Below are positions 8,393 through 16,662 of a stretch of 64,000 nt of DNA, piece after piece. The notes under the pieces are model-generated. The model was not told the origin of the DNA. It ran no database searches and was given only the letters and a program-made list of their open reading frames with translations. The stretch lies in assembly GCF_000245735.1 (NCBI RefSeq), contig NZ_AHTH01000012.1, positions 20,610 through 84,609 of the forward strand, in the 5' to 3' direction. Positions within the stretch are counted from its first letter, which is position 1. Each line of letters begins with the position of its first letter. A program made the position numbers and the translations under genes. The stretch is from Alishewanella jeotgali KCTC 22429. GTDB lineage: Bacteria; Pseudomonadota; Gammaproteobacteria; Enterobacterales; Alteromonadaceae.

Positions 8393-8968
8393 CTACAACT
8401 TGGCTGCCAGCTCAGCAACCTGCTGCTTTAATGGCGTACAGTCTGCACTGCTATCGGTTTGCTGGATCGATAACGTCAACTCCGCCACCTTCAACCCAAA
8501 CTTATGCATCGTTGTGCGGTTAATCAGATTTTGCGGATCAATCAGATATAGCCAGTCTTTAACTGTCACATCCAGGGTGCTACCGTCGTAAGGGATGCGC
8601 AATACATATTGCCAATACAACGCATTACCGGCCAGTTGGCCGCTGGCTTCCCCTACCACGTCACCGGCCGTACCACTGATTTTGCCTGAACTGTCTTGCT
8701 GCAACCGCCAGTGCCGCTGCTCAATACGGCCGTCACTAAAATAGAACACCTCGTACAGGTCGCCACGGCCTTGTTGCCATTCGCCACACAGATCCGCCGT
8801 AAAGCGTAGCGTCTGGCGGCCACGCCAGTCGTGTAGCACGCCATAGGCGCGGCCACTGCCGGCGAAAAACTCATCCAGTTTTAATACCGGCGTTTGTTGC
8901 CGGTAGTCCAGTACAGTTTTGCTGCAAGCGGTCAGCAGCAGTGTCGCCGCAAGTAAAGCGATGCGCAT
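8393..8968 (-). CDS. DUF3833 lipoprotein
   Basis: 191-residue predicted lipoprotein with lipobox LTAC close to the N terminus. The rest is a lipocalin-like DUF3833 domain (KLDEFFAGSGRAYGVLHDWRGRQ, then YEVFYFSDGRIEQRHW), a family of unknown function. GGAGGA touches the first ATG (8974) but is 6 nt before the second (8968), so the second is preferred. It converges on the DUF4136 gene with 56 bp between stops. Confidence 0.85.
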   Translation of the reverse strand: MRIALLAATLLLTACSKTVLDYRQQTPVLKLDEFFAGSGRAYGVLHDWRGRQTLRFTADLCGEWQQGRGDLYEVFYFSDGRIEQRHWRLQQDSSGKISGTAGDVVGEASGQLAGNALYWQYVLRIPYDGSTLDVTVKDWLYLIDPQNLINRTTMHKFGLKVAELTLSIQQTDSSADCTPLKQQVAELAAKL

Positions 8969-9066
8969 GGTCATTCCTCCTGTTTCTTATGTTGCTGATA
9001 CGCGAGTCGCTATGAGCTGGCTCACTGCTATGGCAAACTATGTCCGTTACCGCTTTTGGAGTCATT

Positions 9067-9684
9067 ATGTCAGCGCCAACCGCAACCGACTGGGACAGCA
9101 TTATCACCCCCTTCTATCAGCAGGGCTGGGTTTGGCTACCCACTTTTTTACCCGAACCGCTAACCTCTGCGTTATTGGAGGATTTACAGCAGCAACCGCT
9201 ACGCGCGGCAGGCGTGGGCCGTCAGGCCGCGCATTTGCAGGATCAACAGATCCGGCGCGACCACACCGCCTGGCTGGACGGCAGTACGCCGGCACAACAG
9301 CAGTATCTGGCACTGATGCAGCAGTTGCAGCAGGTATTTAATCAACGCTGTCTGCTCGGCCTGTTTGATTTTGAATGCCATTATGCGCGTTATCAAAGCG
9401 GTGACTTTTATCAGAAGCATCTGGACGCCTTTCAGGGCCGCTCCAATCGGGTGCTGACCACGGTTACCTATCTTAACAGCGTCAGAGAAGGTGGCGCTCT
9501 GGCATTGTATGACGAGCAGGATCAGTTGATCCGGCAGTTTCAGCCAGCAGCCGGCGGGTTAATTGTATTTGAGAGTGAGCGCTTTCCACATGAAGTGTTG
9601 CCGGCCAGCAGCCCGCGCTTTAGCATCGCCGGCTGGTTTCGGCGCAATAACAGCCTGAATGGCCTGATTGATCCCAGCCGCTAG
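9067..9684 (+). CDS. 2OG-Fe(II) oxygenase (prolyl 4-hydroxylase-like)
   Basis: 205-residue non-haem iron dioxygenase. The HxD iron-ligand pair is in YQKHLDAF, the distal His in FPHEVLP, and the 2-oxoglutarate-binding Arg in RFSIAGWF. These are the hallmarks of the 2OG-Fe(II) superfamily, close to SM-20/prolyl-hydroxylase-like bacterial proteins. I start at MSAPTATDWD (9067) because GGAG lies 6-7 nt upstream. Substrate unknown; a protein proline or ribosomal target is possible by analogy. Confidence 0.85.
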   Translation: MSAPTATDWDSIITPFYQQGWVWLPTFLPEPLTSALLEDLQQQPLRAAGVGRQAAHLQDQQIRRDHTAWLDGSTPAQQQYLALMQQLQQVFNQRCLLGLFDFECHYARYQSGDFYQKHLDAFQGRSNRVLTTVTYLNSVREGGALALYDEQDQLIRQFQPAAGGLIVFESERFPHEVLPASSPRFSIAGWFRRNNSLNGLIDPSR

Positions 9685-9691
9685 CCGGCTG

Positions 9692-10111
9692 TCAGTCGCG
9701 AACTAAGCTGAGCTGACTGCCGACCGTCAAGCCGCGGGCGGCAAACCAGCCGCGCGGTTTCTCCAGGGCGGCAATCACCGGGCCTTCCGAGCTGACAATG
9801 CTTTCATCATAAGGCTCAAGTGGCTTAATACTCTGGATCTGCCAGTTGGCATCAATAAAGGCGACATCCAGCTCCAGGCCGGTATTGCGCATCCACAAAC
9901 TTATTGGCTCCGGCACCGTGTATAACAGCAGCATACCAGGCTCGGCACTTTGCTGAAACATCAGACCGCGGGCTCGTAACGCCGGTGTATCGGCCAGTTG
10001 CACCGCAACTTGCTGCCCGGCAAAGGCGATCTGGGCCCTGCCAAACGGCGGCTCTGCCTGCACGCTGCTGCAACCCGCTAACAGCAGTAAACTGAGTAAA
10101 TAGGCTTTCAT
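9692..10111 (-). CDS. DUF192 family lipoprotein
   Basis: 139 residues. A signal peptide with lipobox LLAGC is followed by a DUF192 domain (ADTPALRARGLMFQ, then WMRNTGLELDVAFID, then ALEKPRGWFAARGL). DUF192 proteins are small envelope proteins of unknown function. The ribosome-binding sequence GGAAAGAG just upstream is contributed by the terminal repeat of the inverted-repeat element at 10115-10380, so an insertion seems to have supplied its translation signal. Confidence 0.85.
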   Translation of the reverse strand: MKAYLLSLLLLAGCSSVQAEPPFGRAQIAFAGQQVAVQLADTPALRARGLMFQQSAEPGMLLLYTVPEPISLWMRNTGLELDVAFIDANWQIQSIKPLEPYDESIVSSEGPVIAALEKPRGWFAARGLTVGSQLSLVRD

Positions 10112-10114
10112 ATC

Positions 10115-10380
10115 AGTGCTCTTTCCAGTTAATTATGAATGATTCAGTCGGAATTAAAATGCCCTCAGGCTAGGCGCTTGTTTGCAGGTTTAGTGGCGCT
10201 AAATCAAAAACAAGCAACGACGTCTGAGGGCATTTTAAACCGACCCTGCGGGCGTTTGCCCGGGCTTCCAATGCCGCGTTGTCTCGTCTTGACAGAGCGC
10301 CACTATGCCTTCGACGAGTCGCCTTGCCTTGAAAGCCCGGGCAAACGCTGAACACGTCATAATTAACTGGAAAGAGCACT
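10115..10380. repeat. 266-bp nested inverted-repeat element
   Basis: A perfect 24-bp inverted repeat bounds the element (10115-10138 and 10357-10380). Inside are a 15-bp pair (10154-10168 / 10224-10238), a 16-bp pair with core GCCCGGGC (10252-10267 / 10333-10348) and a 10-bp TAGTGGCGCT pair. No gene is inside. One end carries the ribosome site of the DUF192 gene and the other supplies two bases of the ubiA stop codon. No clear target-site duplication is seen. Confidence 0.8.
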
Positions 10381-11236
10381 ATACTCCCACCGCCACCCCG
10401 ACAAACAGCAGCATACCAACATAATGGTTATCCAGGAACGCGGCAAAGGCGCCCTGAGGCCCCTTCGTCGCCCGGTAGTGCTGCCAGGCAAAAGCCGGCA
10501 CACAGAGCGCCAGGGCTAAAAAGAACGGCCAGCCCAGTGCCAGCGTTTGCCCAAGCAATGCCAACAGGCCCAAAAAGCCGAGTTGCAACAGCGCAATCAC
10601 CGGCTGGGCATAGCGGCCAAACAACACCGCCGTCGATTTAATACCCGCCTTGAGATCATCGTCACGGTCGACCAGCGCATAAAAGGTATCATAGGCCACT
10701 GTCCACAGCAGATTCGCCAGATACAGCCACCAGGCATACAGCGGTACCTCGCCCTGCAGCGCCATAAAGGCCATCGGGATCCCCCAGCTATAGGCCGCAC
10801 CCAATACCAGCTGTGGCAGATGGGTGTAGCGTTTCATAAAGGGATAGCTGCTGGCCAGCAGCACGGCCACCAGCGCAAGCAGTTGGGTTTGCCGGTTTAA
10901 GAACAGCAATAAGCTGGCGGCCAGTAACAGCAACAGCAGAAACAGCTGCAGCGCTTCAACTGGCTGCAGCTGGCCACTGGCCAGCGGCCGGGCTTTAGTG
11001 CGGCTAACCTGACCATCAAAATGGCGATCGGCATAATCATTGATCACACAACCTGCTGAGCGCATTAACAGCACGCCGAGGCTAAAGATCAGCCAGTAAT
11101 CGAGAGGCGGGATCCCATCCGCAGCAAGCCATAATGCCCACCAGGTAGGCCATAGCAGCAGATAGGTGCCGATCGGCTTATCCAGCCGCATCAATTGCCA
11201 GTAGGCCTGGCGTCGTTGCCAGCTTAGCGTTGTCAT
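10379..11236 (-). CDS. ubiA: 4-hydroxybenzoate octaprenyltransferase UbiA
   Basis: 285-residue polytopic membrane prenyltransferase that attaches the polyprenyl tail to 4-hydroxybenzoate in ubiquinone synthesis. The two Asp-rich prenyl-diphosphate motifs are visible as NDYADRHFDG and YALVDRDDD, and about nine hydrophobic helices fit the family. Start MTTLSWQRR at 11236 overlaps the ubiC stop by 4 bp. The TAG stop (10379-10381) is partly built from the terminal repeat of the adjacent element, so the original C terminus may differ slightly. Confidence 0.96.
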   Translation of the reverse strand: MTTLSWQRRQAYWQLMRLDKPIGTYLLLWPTWWALWLAADGIPPLDYWLIFSLGVLLMRSAGCVINDYADRHFDGQVSRTKARPLASGQLQPVEALQLFLLLLLLAASLLLFLNRQTQLLALVAVLLASSYPFMKRYTHLPQLVLGAAYSWGIPMAFMALQGEVPLYAWWLYLANLLWTVAYDTFYALVDRDDDLKAGIKSTAVLFGRYAQPVIALLQLGFLGLLALLGQTLALGWPFFLALALCVPAFAWQHYRATKGPQGAFAAFLDNHYVGMLLFVGVAVGV

Positions 11237-11757
11237 AGCGTCTCCACCACCGGCAGAAAAACCTCTGCCACTAATAAGGGCGCACCGGCTACCGAAAACA
11301 CGGAGCGTCTGGCCCAATATTCACCCGCAGCGATCTCTGCGCTTGGCCACGGCAGGCTAAGCCGGGCAATTTCAATCGGACTGCGTTGCAAATCCGGATA
11401 CTGAAACAACAACTCGCCCAATGGCTGTTCCCCGAGGGCAGCCAGCTGCTGCAAGCGTTGTTGGCTGGACTGCGGGATCCAACTCTGGGCATAGACGGCC
11501 GCTTGTTGATCGCACCACATTAACACCTCGCGGCGGGTACAAAGGCTACTGGCCGGCAGCAGCGACTGTAAGGTCTGCGGCAGTGGCAAAGATTGTTCCG
11601 CCAGCAACTGCAGCCGGAATTGCTGACAGTGCGCTTTTAAACGGGCGGTCAGTGACGCCGGCTCCAACAGCCAGGGTAACAGGGTAGCCGGTGCCTTACT
11701 GGCATCAGCCTGTTGCCAGGGTTCGGCACAGGCCGCCAGCGAAAATACTGCTGTCAT
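11233..11757 (-). CDS. ubiC: Chorismate lyase UbiC
   Basis: 174-residue chorismate--pyruvate lyase, which makes 4-hydroxybenzoate, the substrate of UbiA encoded next (4-bp ATGA overlap, translational coupling). Recognisable family segments are WLLEPASLTARLKAHC near the start, CTRREVLMWCDQQAAVYAQSWIP in the middle, and YWARRSVFSVAGAPLLVAEVFLP at the C terminus. Gene order ubiC-ubiA matches E. coli. Confidence 0.93.
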   Translation of the reverse strand: MTAVFSLAACAEPWQQADASKAPATLLPWLLEPASLTARLKAHCQQFRLQLLAEQSLPLPQTLQSLLPASSLCTRREVLMWCDQQAAVYAQSWIPQSSQQRLQQLAALGEQPLGELLFQYPDLQRSPIEIARLSLPWPSAEIAAGEYWARRSVFSVAGAPLLVAEVFLPVVETL

Positions 11758-11916
11758 CAGTTAGTCGGGTTCAGAATGCAAAAATTGCCGCATTATAGCA
11801 AGGGTAGGAATTTTTTTAAGCGGCAATTAGCCTAACTATTTTTAGTCGGCCATTCGCCTAACTAAGAGACTACTGATATGATTATCAGAAACCCGCTCCG
11901 ATGAGGAAAGCTAACC

Positions 11917-12321
11917 TTGCGCGCATTACTGCCCCTGATCTTTGCACCGCTACTGTTATTAACAGCGCTGCCTGCCCAAGCACAGCAAAATGTGCCTGAG
12001 GTGGTGTATTACGGCTTTGACCCGGATATCGTCACCAACTATGTCACCGAAAACCGCCGCACCCTGGGTTACTTGCGGGTGTCAGTCGAGCTGATGTTAC
12101 CCAGCCGGGATATGCTGAAAACCATCGAGTACCATGAGCCACTGATCCTGGATACCATTATTGGCATTCTGAGTAAGCAATCGGAAGAGAAGGTCAAATC
12201 CCTGCATGGGCGCGAAGAGATCCGACTGATTATTCTGGAACAGCTGCAACAGGTGCTACGCCGGGAAACCGGACAGCCGATGGTGCAGGATGTGTTGTTT
12301 ACCAAATATCTGTATCAGTAA
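11917..12321 (+). CDS. FliL-like protein (orphan, TTG start)
   Basis: 134 residues: a signal or anchor segment (about 1-22) followed by a FliL-type domain (YYGFDPDIVTNY, LGYLRVSVELML, HEPLILDTIIGILSKQS, REEIRLIILEQLQQVL, VLFTKYLYQ). FliL is a stator-associated inner-membrane protein of the flagellum. The start is TTG at 11917, with GAGGAAAG 6 nt upstream; the nearby ATG at 11901 is out of frame. No flagellar genes are adjacent, so a role outside the motor is possible. Confidence 0.8.
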   Translation: MRALLPLIFAPLLLLTALPAQAQQNVPEVVYYGFDPDIVTNYVTENRRTLGYLRVSVELMLPSRDMLKTIEYHEPLILDTIIGILSKQSEEKVKSLHGREEIRLIILEQLQQVLRRETGQPMVQDVLFTKYLYQ

Positions 12322-12351
12322 CGGCAGAGCCTGCCGTTACTGCCAGCTGAA

Positions 12352-13158
12352 TTATTGATGCCGCCGGTCCCGGCTTAACCAGGCCCAGAGTAAGCCACAG
12401 CCCAAGCCGCCCAGATGCGCCCAGTTCGCCATATTAACCCACAGCAGATCGAAGAAGCCCAGCAGCAACCACAGCAACATAAAGCCAAACAGACCATGCC
12501 CCAACTGATAGCGCTGACGACCGCTTAATACATCACTCAGGTAGCAATAGCCCACCAGCGCATACACCACCCCGGATAAGCCACCAAAATTGGGACCGGC
12601 CAGTGCCAGTTGCAAGCCATTGGAAATCACCGCACTGCTCAGGGTCAGTTGCAATAAAAAGCCACTGCCTCTGAAGCGTTCGATTTTGGCGCCCAACAAG
12701 CCCCACCAGGCCAGATTAAACACCAGATGCGTCAGTGAGAAATGCAGCAATATCGGAGTTAGCCAACGCCAGAGCTCTGCATTATTGGTTAACAGCAGTG
12801 CCTGAGCGGCCGCGCGAAAATCCAGCTGTTGCCAGCCATAGACCGCCAGCGTCAGCGCAACCAGCAGCAGGGTTAGCGGCAGTTGGCGCCATAGCTGCTT
12901 GGACGGCAGCCGGATCGATGGCTCCAGTTGCACACTGTTACTCTGTTGCCAGGCTGCTGCCTGATAGCGCGGATGATCCGGCTCACGGATAAATTCCGTC
13001 AACAGGGCTTCCACTTGCGGCAACTGCGCGCTGTCGGCCAGCAGCAGTGTCAGCTCGCCTTCCAGCTGCAGCTGCACCGTCAGCCCCTGACTGGTGCAGT
13101 AATCGGCAAATAACAGCGCCGCCGGCTGGGCGCGAAACTCCGCAACCTTAGTCAGCAT
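12352..13158 (-). CDS. glpG: Rhomboid intramembrane serine protease GlpG
   Basis: 268 residues: an N-terminal cytoplasmic domain (about 1-85) and six membrane helices. The catalytic Ser lies in GGLSGVVYAL and the catalytic His in NWAHLGGLGCG; the conserved loop motif is SLTHLVFNLAWWGLLG. It cleaves membrane-embedded substrates. It begins one base inside the glpE stop (TGATG), so the pair is a coupled operon. Confidence 0.95.
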   Translation of the reverse strand: MLTKVAEFRAQPAALLFADYCTSQGLTVQLQLEGELTLLLADSAQLPQVEALLTEFIREPDHPRYQAAAWQQSNSVQLEPSIRLPSKQLWRQLPLTLLLVALTLAVYGWQQLDFRAAAQALLLTNNAELWRWLTPILLHFSLTHLVFNLAWWGLLGAKIERFRGSGFLLQLTLSSAVISNGLQLALAGPNFGGLSGVVYALVGYCYLSDVLSGRQRYQLGHGLFGFMLLWLLLGFFDLLWVNMANWAHLGGLGCGLLWAWLSRDRRHQ

Positions 13159-13484
13159 CAGGCGTCACTGTGCCCGCTGACAACAGGCTGTTGCGTGCGC
13201 CAGCTCTCAACGCCGCCATCCATACTGTACACCTGTTCGTAGCCCTGCTCTGCCAGATAACGCGCCGCGCCCTGACTGGAATTACCGTGATAACAGACTA
13301 CGACCACCGGCTGTTCAAATGGCACCTGGCGCATAAACTGGCCCAGGCTGGTGTTGGTCAAATGAAAGGCGCCCGCCATATGACCACTGGCAAAGCTTTG
13401 CTCGTCGCGGATATCGGCAATTACTGCCTGCTGGGCTAATAACTCCAGCGTTTCTGCCACTGAAATACGTTTAAAATCACTCAT
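13158..13484 (-). CDS. glpE: Thiosulfate sulfurtransferase GlpE
   Basis: 108-residue single-domain rhodanese. The active-site loop is CYHGNSS, with the persulfide-carrying Cys; ADIRDEQSFASGHMAGAFHL is the family N-terminal signature. It transfers sulfane sulfur from thiosulfate to thiol or cyanide acceptors in the cytoplasm. Coupled to glpG, the same gene pair as in the E. coli glpEGR operon, but glpR is absent here. Confidence 0.94.
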   Translation of the reverse strand: MSDFKRISVAETLELLAQQAVIADIRDEQSFASGHMAGAFHLTNTSLGQFMRQVPFEQPVVVVCYHGNSSQGAARYLAEQGYEQVYSMDGGVESWRTQQPVVSGHSDA

Positions 13485-13625
13485 AACTACTCCCGGTACA
13501 AGGCCGTTATCATACCGCAGGTTGCCGCACTTTAGTACTAATCCGGCGAAATCCGGCCGCAGACACTGGACAGAAGGTTAAACTTTCATTAACAATAGGC
13601 GTTAATATCCTGTAAGGAGCTTAAA

Positions 13626-14216
13626 ATGACGTTACTGATAATTCTGGCCTTGCTGGCGGCGGTGGTATTTTACCTGATCAGCATTTTTAACCAGCTGGTT
13701 AAACTGAAAAACCGTTTTCAGAATGCTTTTGCACAAATCGAAGTACAACTTAAGCGCCGTTATGATCTGATCCCCAACCTGGTGGAAACTGCCAAAGCCT
13801 ATATGCAGCATGAACGCGAAACGCTGGAAGCTGTGATCGCCGCCCGTAATGCCGCGTTGGCCGGGCTGAAAGTGGCCGCCAATAATCCGGGCGATGCCGG
13901 TGCCATCAGCCAGTTAGCCCAGGCCGAAGGCGCCCTGCAAGGTGCAATGAGCCGCTTTAGTATGGTGATGGAAGCTTATCCGGACCTGAAAGCCAGCGCC
14001 AATATGCAGCAGCTGTCGGAAGAGCTGACCAGCACCGAGAATCGTGTTGCTTTTGCCCGTCAGGCTTTTAATGATGCGGTAACCGAATATAACACCTATA
14101 AACAAAGCTTCCCGCCGATGTTCTTTGCCGCCAGCTTTGGCCACAAACAGGATGCCAAGCTGCTGGAATTCGCTGAAAGCGCGCAAATTCAACAGGCACC
14201 CAAAGTCAGCTTTTAA
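13626..14216 (+). CDS. lemA: LemA family membrane protein
   Basis: 196 residues with a single N-terminal membrane helix (about 2-22) followed by a four-helix cytoplasmic or periplasmic bundle. Family motifs are seen in FAQIEVQLKRRYDLIPNLV and ENRVAFARQAFNDAVTEYN. The upstream sequence AAGGAG at 8 nt is a strong ribosome site. Only 3 bp separate it from the M48 protease gene, a pairing that recurs widely. Function not established; a role in envelope stress or proteolysis with the protease is an inference. Confidence 0.93.
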   Translation: MTLLIILALLAAVVFYLISIFNQLVKLKNRFQNAFAQIEVQLKRRYDLIPNLVETAKAYMQHERETLEAVIAARNAALAGLKVAANNPGDAGAISQLAQAEGALQGAMSRFSMVMEAYPDLKASANMQQLSEELTSTENRVAFARQAFNDAVTEYNTYKQSFPPMFFAASFGHKQDAKLLEFAESAQIQQAPKVSF

Positions 14217-14219
14217 GCA

Positions 14220-16022
14220 ATGGCGAGCAATTTCTTCCAGCAACAGGATCTGGCCCGGCGCAATACCCGGGTCCTGATCACGCTGTTCGCTTTAGCGGTG
14301 CTGGCGCTGATCATCCTGACCAATCTGCTGGTGATGCTGAGTTTCAGCCTGTTTCAGGGTGGCCCGGTACAACTGCCGTGGGAAGTGATCAGCAGCATCA
14401 GCCTGGTGGTCCTTGCCGTGGTGGGCCTGGCGATTATGGCCAAGTGGCAGCAACTGAAACTGGGTGGCCGCAGTGTAGCCGAAGCGCTTGGCGGGGTGCG
14501 TCTGAAACCGGATGCACAAGATCCGCTGCAGCGCCGGTTACTGAATGTGGTAGAGGAGATGGCGCTGGCAGCTAACCTGCCGGTGCCACCGGTTTATCTG
14601 CTGGCCGAACGCGGCATTAACGCCTTTGCTGCCGGTTACAGCCCGGCCGATGCGGTTATTGGCGTCACGCAGGGCGCGCTGGAGCAACTTAGCCGCGACG
14701 AACTGCAGGGCGTGATCGCCCATGAATTCAGCCATATTCTGAACGGCGATATGCGCATGAATATCCGGCTGATCGCGGTGCTGAATGGCATTTTATTTAT
14801 CGGCCATCTTGGTTATTACCTGTTACGCGCCGGTCGTGGCGCCAGCTATGCCCGCTCCAGACGCAATAATAATGATGGTGCCGGCGCCATTATGCTGCTG
14901 GGTCTTGGCCTGGTCGTGATCGGCTATCTCGGTTCGTTTTTTGGTAATCTGATTAAGGCTGCCGTCAGCCGACAGCGCGAGTATCTGGCCGATGCTTCGG
15001 CGGTACAGTTTAGCCGTAATCCAAGCGGTATTGCCGGCGCCTTAAAGCGCATCGGTGGCCATCAATACGGCGCCAAAGTACAACACGCCAATGCCGATGA
15101 AGTCAGCCATTTGTTTTTTGGCGAAGCGCTAAGCCGCTGGGTGGCGATCTTCGCTACCCATCCGCCGCTTGAAAAACGCATTCGCCGGCTGGATCCAAGC
15201 TGGAACGGCCGTTATCCGAGCAGCCAACAGCCAGTCAAACCCACTGTATCCCAGACCCCGGAACAACCGCAGGAGCGCCAGCGTCGCGCCATGCTGGCCG
15301 CTATCCCGCTGCTGCTAAGCCAAAGCAGCCATCAAACCCGTCCGGCACAGGCTATCGCCTGTGCGTTATTGCTCAGAACTGAGCAGCTGGCCAACCAACT
15401 GGCCCAGATTAAAGCCTATGGCGGCAGCCAACTGCTGGCCGAAGTTGATCAACTCTCCGATGCGGTACAACGCCTGGCCCTGCCACAGCAGGTGCAGTTG
15501 TTGCAAATGTCGGTGCCAGCGTTAAAGCAGCTGAGTGAGTCAGAATTCCGTGCCTTTGATAAGTTACTGCGACAACTGGCCGGTAACACGCCGGATCTGT
15601 CACAGTGGCTTAGCTTAAGTTTGCTGGAGCATGTGGTGGCCAGTGAATTCGACAGCAAAGAACTGGTTCGCCAGTATAACCGCCAAAGCCTGGCCGACCT
15701 GTTGCCCGCCCTGCTGCCCTTGCTCAGCGCCGTTGCCAGCGCCGCCGGCGACAGCAACAAGCAGCAGCAAGCCTGGCAGGCCGCGCTAAATGCGCTGCAA
15801 CTGCCGGCGGATACCACGGCACCACCGGTAGACTTTAGCCGCCTGGATCAGGCACTGCGGCCGCTACTGAGTGCGGCTCCGGCAATCAAACAACAGGTCT
15901 GGCAGAGCATCCTGGCAGCAGTTTCTGCCGATCAGGCGGCAACGGCCGCAGAGCAGGGCTTACTTAACCTGCTGGCGTTACTGCTGGAGCTGCCGGTGCC
16001 GCTGACAGCGGATTTCCACTAG
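14220..16022 (+). CDS. M48 family membrane metalloprotease (HtpX-like, long C-terminal extension)
   Basis: 600 residues, roughly twice the length of HtpX. Two N-terminal membrane helices (about 20-75) precede the zinc site HEFSHILNGD, then two more helices and the third-ligand motif REYLADASAVQFSRNP. The first ~330 residues are the protease. The remaining ~270 are Gln/Leu/Ala-rich, helical and not recognised. Cotranscribed with lemA. Likely membrane-protein quality control; the extension may be a substrate or partner module. Confidence 0.9.
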   Translation: MASNFFQQQDLARRNTRVLITLFALAVLALIILTNLLVMLSFSLFQGGPVQLPWEVISSISLVVLAVVGLAIMAKWQQLKLGGRSVAEALGGVRLKPDAQDPLQRRLLNVVEEMALAANLPVPPVYLLAERGINAFAAGYSPADAVIGVTQGALEQLSRDELQGVIAHEFSHILNGDMRMNIRLIAVLNGILFIGHLGYYLLRAGRGASYARSRRNNNDGAGAIMLLGLGLVVIGYLGSFFGNLIKAAVSRQREYLADASAVQFSRNPSGIAGALKRIGGHQYGAKVQHANADEVSHLFFGEALSRWVAIFATHPPLEKRIRRLDPSWNGRYPSSQQPVKPTVSQTPEQPQERQRRAMLAAIPLLLSQSSHQTRPAQAIACALLLRTEQLANQLAQIKAYGGSQLLAEVDQLSDAVQRLALPQQVQLLQMSVPALKQLSESEFRAFDKLLRQLAGNTPDLSQWLSLSLLEHVVASEFDSKELVRQYNRQSLADLLPALLPLLSAVASAAGDSNKQQQAWQAALNALQLPADTTAPPVDFSRLDQALRPLLSAAPAIKQQVWQSILAAVSADQAATAAEQGLLNLLALLLELPVPLTADFH

Positions 16023-16128
16023 CCGGGCCGGCAATTGCGGTTAAATCGCTACAAGATCCGGCCAGAGGGCTTTAGTGCAGCTCCGACCTCAGGTAGAATA
16101 GCCGCTTGTTTAGCAAGCCGGGGTCGCC

Positions 16129-16593
16129 ATGTCTGATAATCGTTTGTTCCTGTTGTACGATCCGTCGTTCGACGAAATGGATGCCGAAGGCTGCCCGGGT
16201 TTTGGCTATGTGCTGCTGTTTTCCGAGCAGGATGCCGAACAATTTACCCCGGGTGAAAACCCCAGCTGCGCCGCTGTTTCAATGCTGTTTACCGATCATG
16301 CCGATGGCAGCATCAGCGGTGACTTATTAGGCTGGGCGCATCTGGATGATCCGGTATTTCAGCGCTATCCGCTCGGGCATTTTCTCGCCTTAATGGAGCA
16401 AGCCGCCCAGGTGGCGATTAATGCCTACCGTCAGGTGCATCAGGTACCGGATAAGCTGGTGGCGGTGCATTTAGCAGACGACGACCTGCTGCAATTTGAT
16501 GTGCAGTTTCTCGACCTGCAGCTCACTGATCAGCAGGCAGAAACGCAACTGGCACAGCAATTAATGCTGGGCCGGCCTTACCTCGATTCGTAA
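16129..16593 (+). CDS. Hypothetical acidic protein
   Basis: 154-residue soluble, strongly acidic protein with no signal peptide or membrane helix. I do not recognise a family. Segments FLLYDPSFDEMDAEGCPGFGYVLLF and LVAVHLADDDLLQFDVQFLDLQL suggest an alpha/beta fold. A GGGGTC sequence precedes the ATG. It is 70 bp upstream of the HDOD gene in the same direction and could be cotranscribed with it. Confidence 0.75.
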   Translation: MSDNRLFLLYDPSFDEMDAEGCPGFGYVLLFSEQDAEQFTPGENPSCAAVSMLFTDHADGSISGDLLGWAHLDDPVFQRYPLGHFLALMEQAAQVAINAYRQVHQVPDKLVAVHLADDDLLQFDVQFLDLQLTDQQAETQLAQQLMLGRPYLDS

Positions 16594-16662
16594 ATCCTTA
16601 GTTCTGATTAGCGGCGCACGACAAAAGGCATACCCAAAAGTGCACAACCGGGAGTAAAGCAG

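Noticed and set aside
10139..10379. Two short open frames, one per strand, inside the nested inverted-repeat element
   Set aside because: They follow from the palindromic sequence and have no start signals or family similarity.
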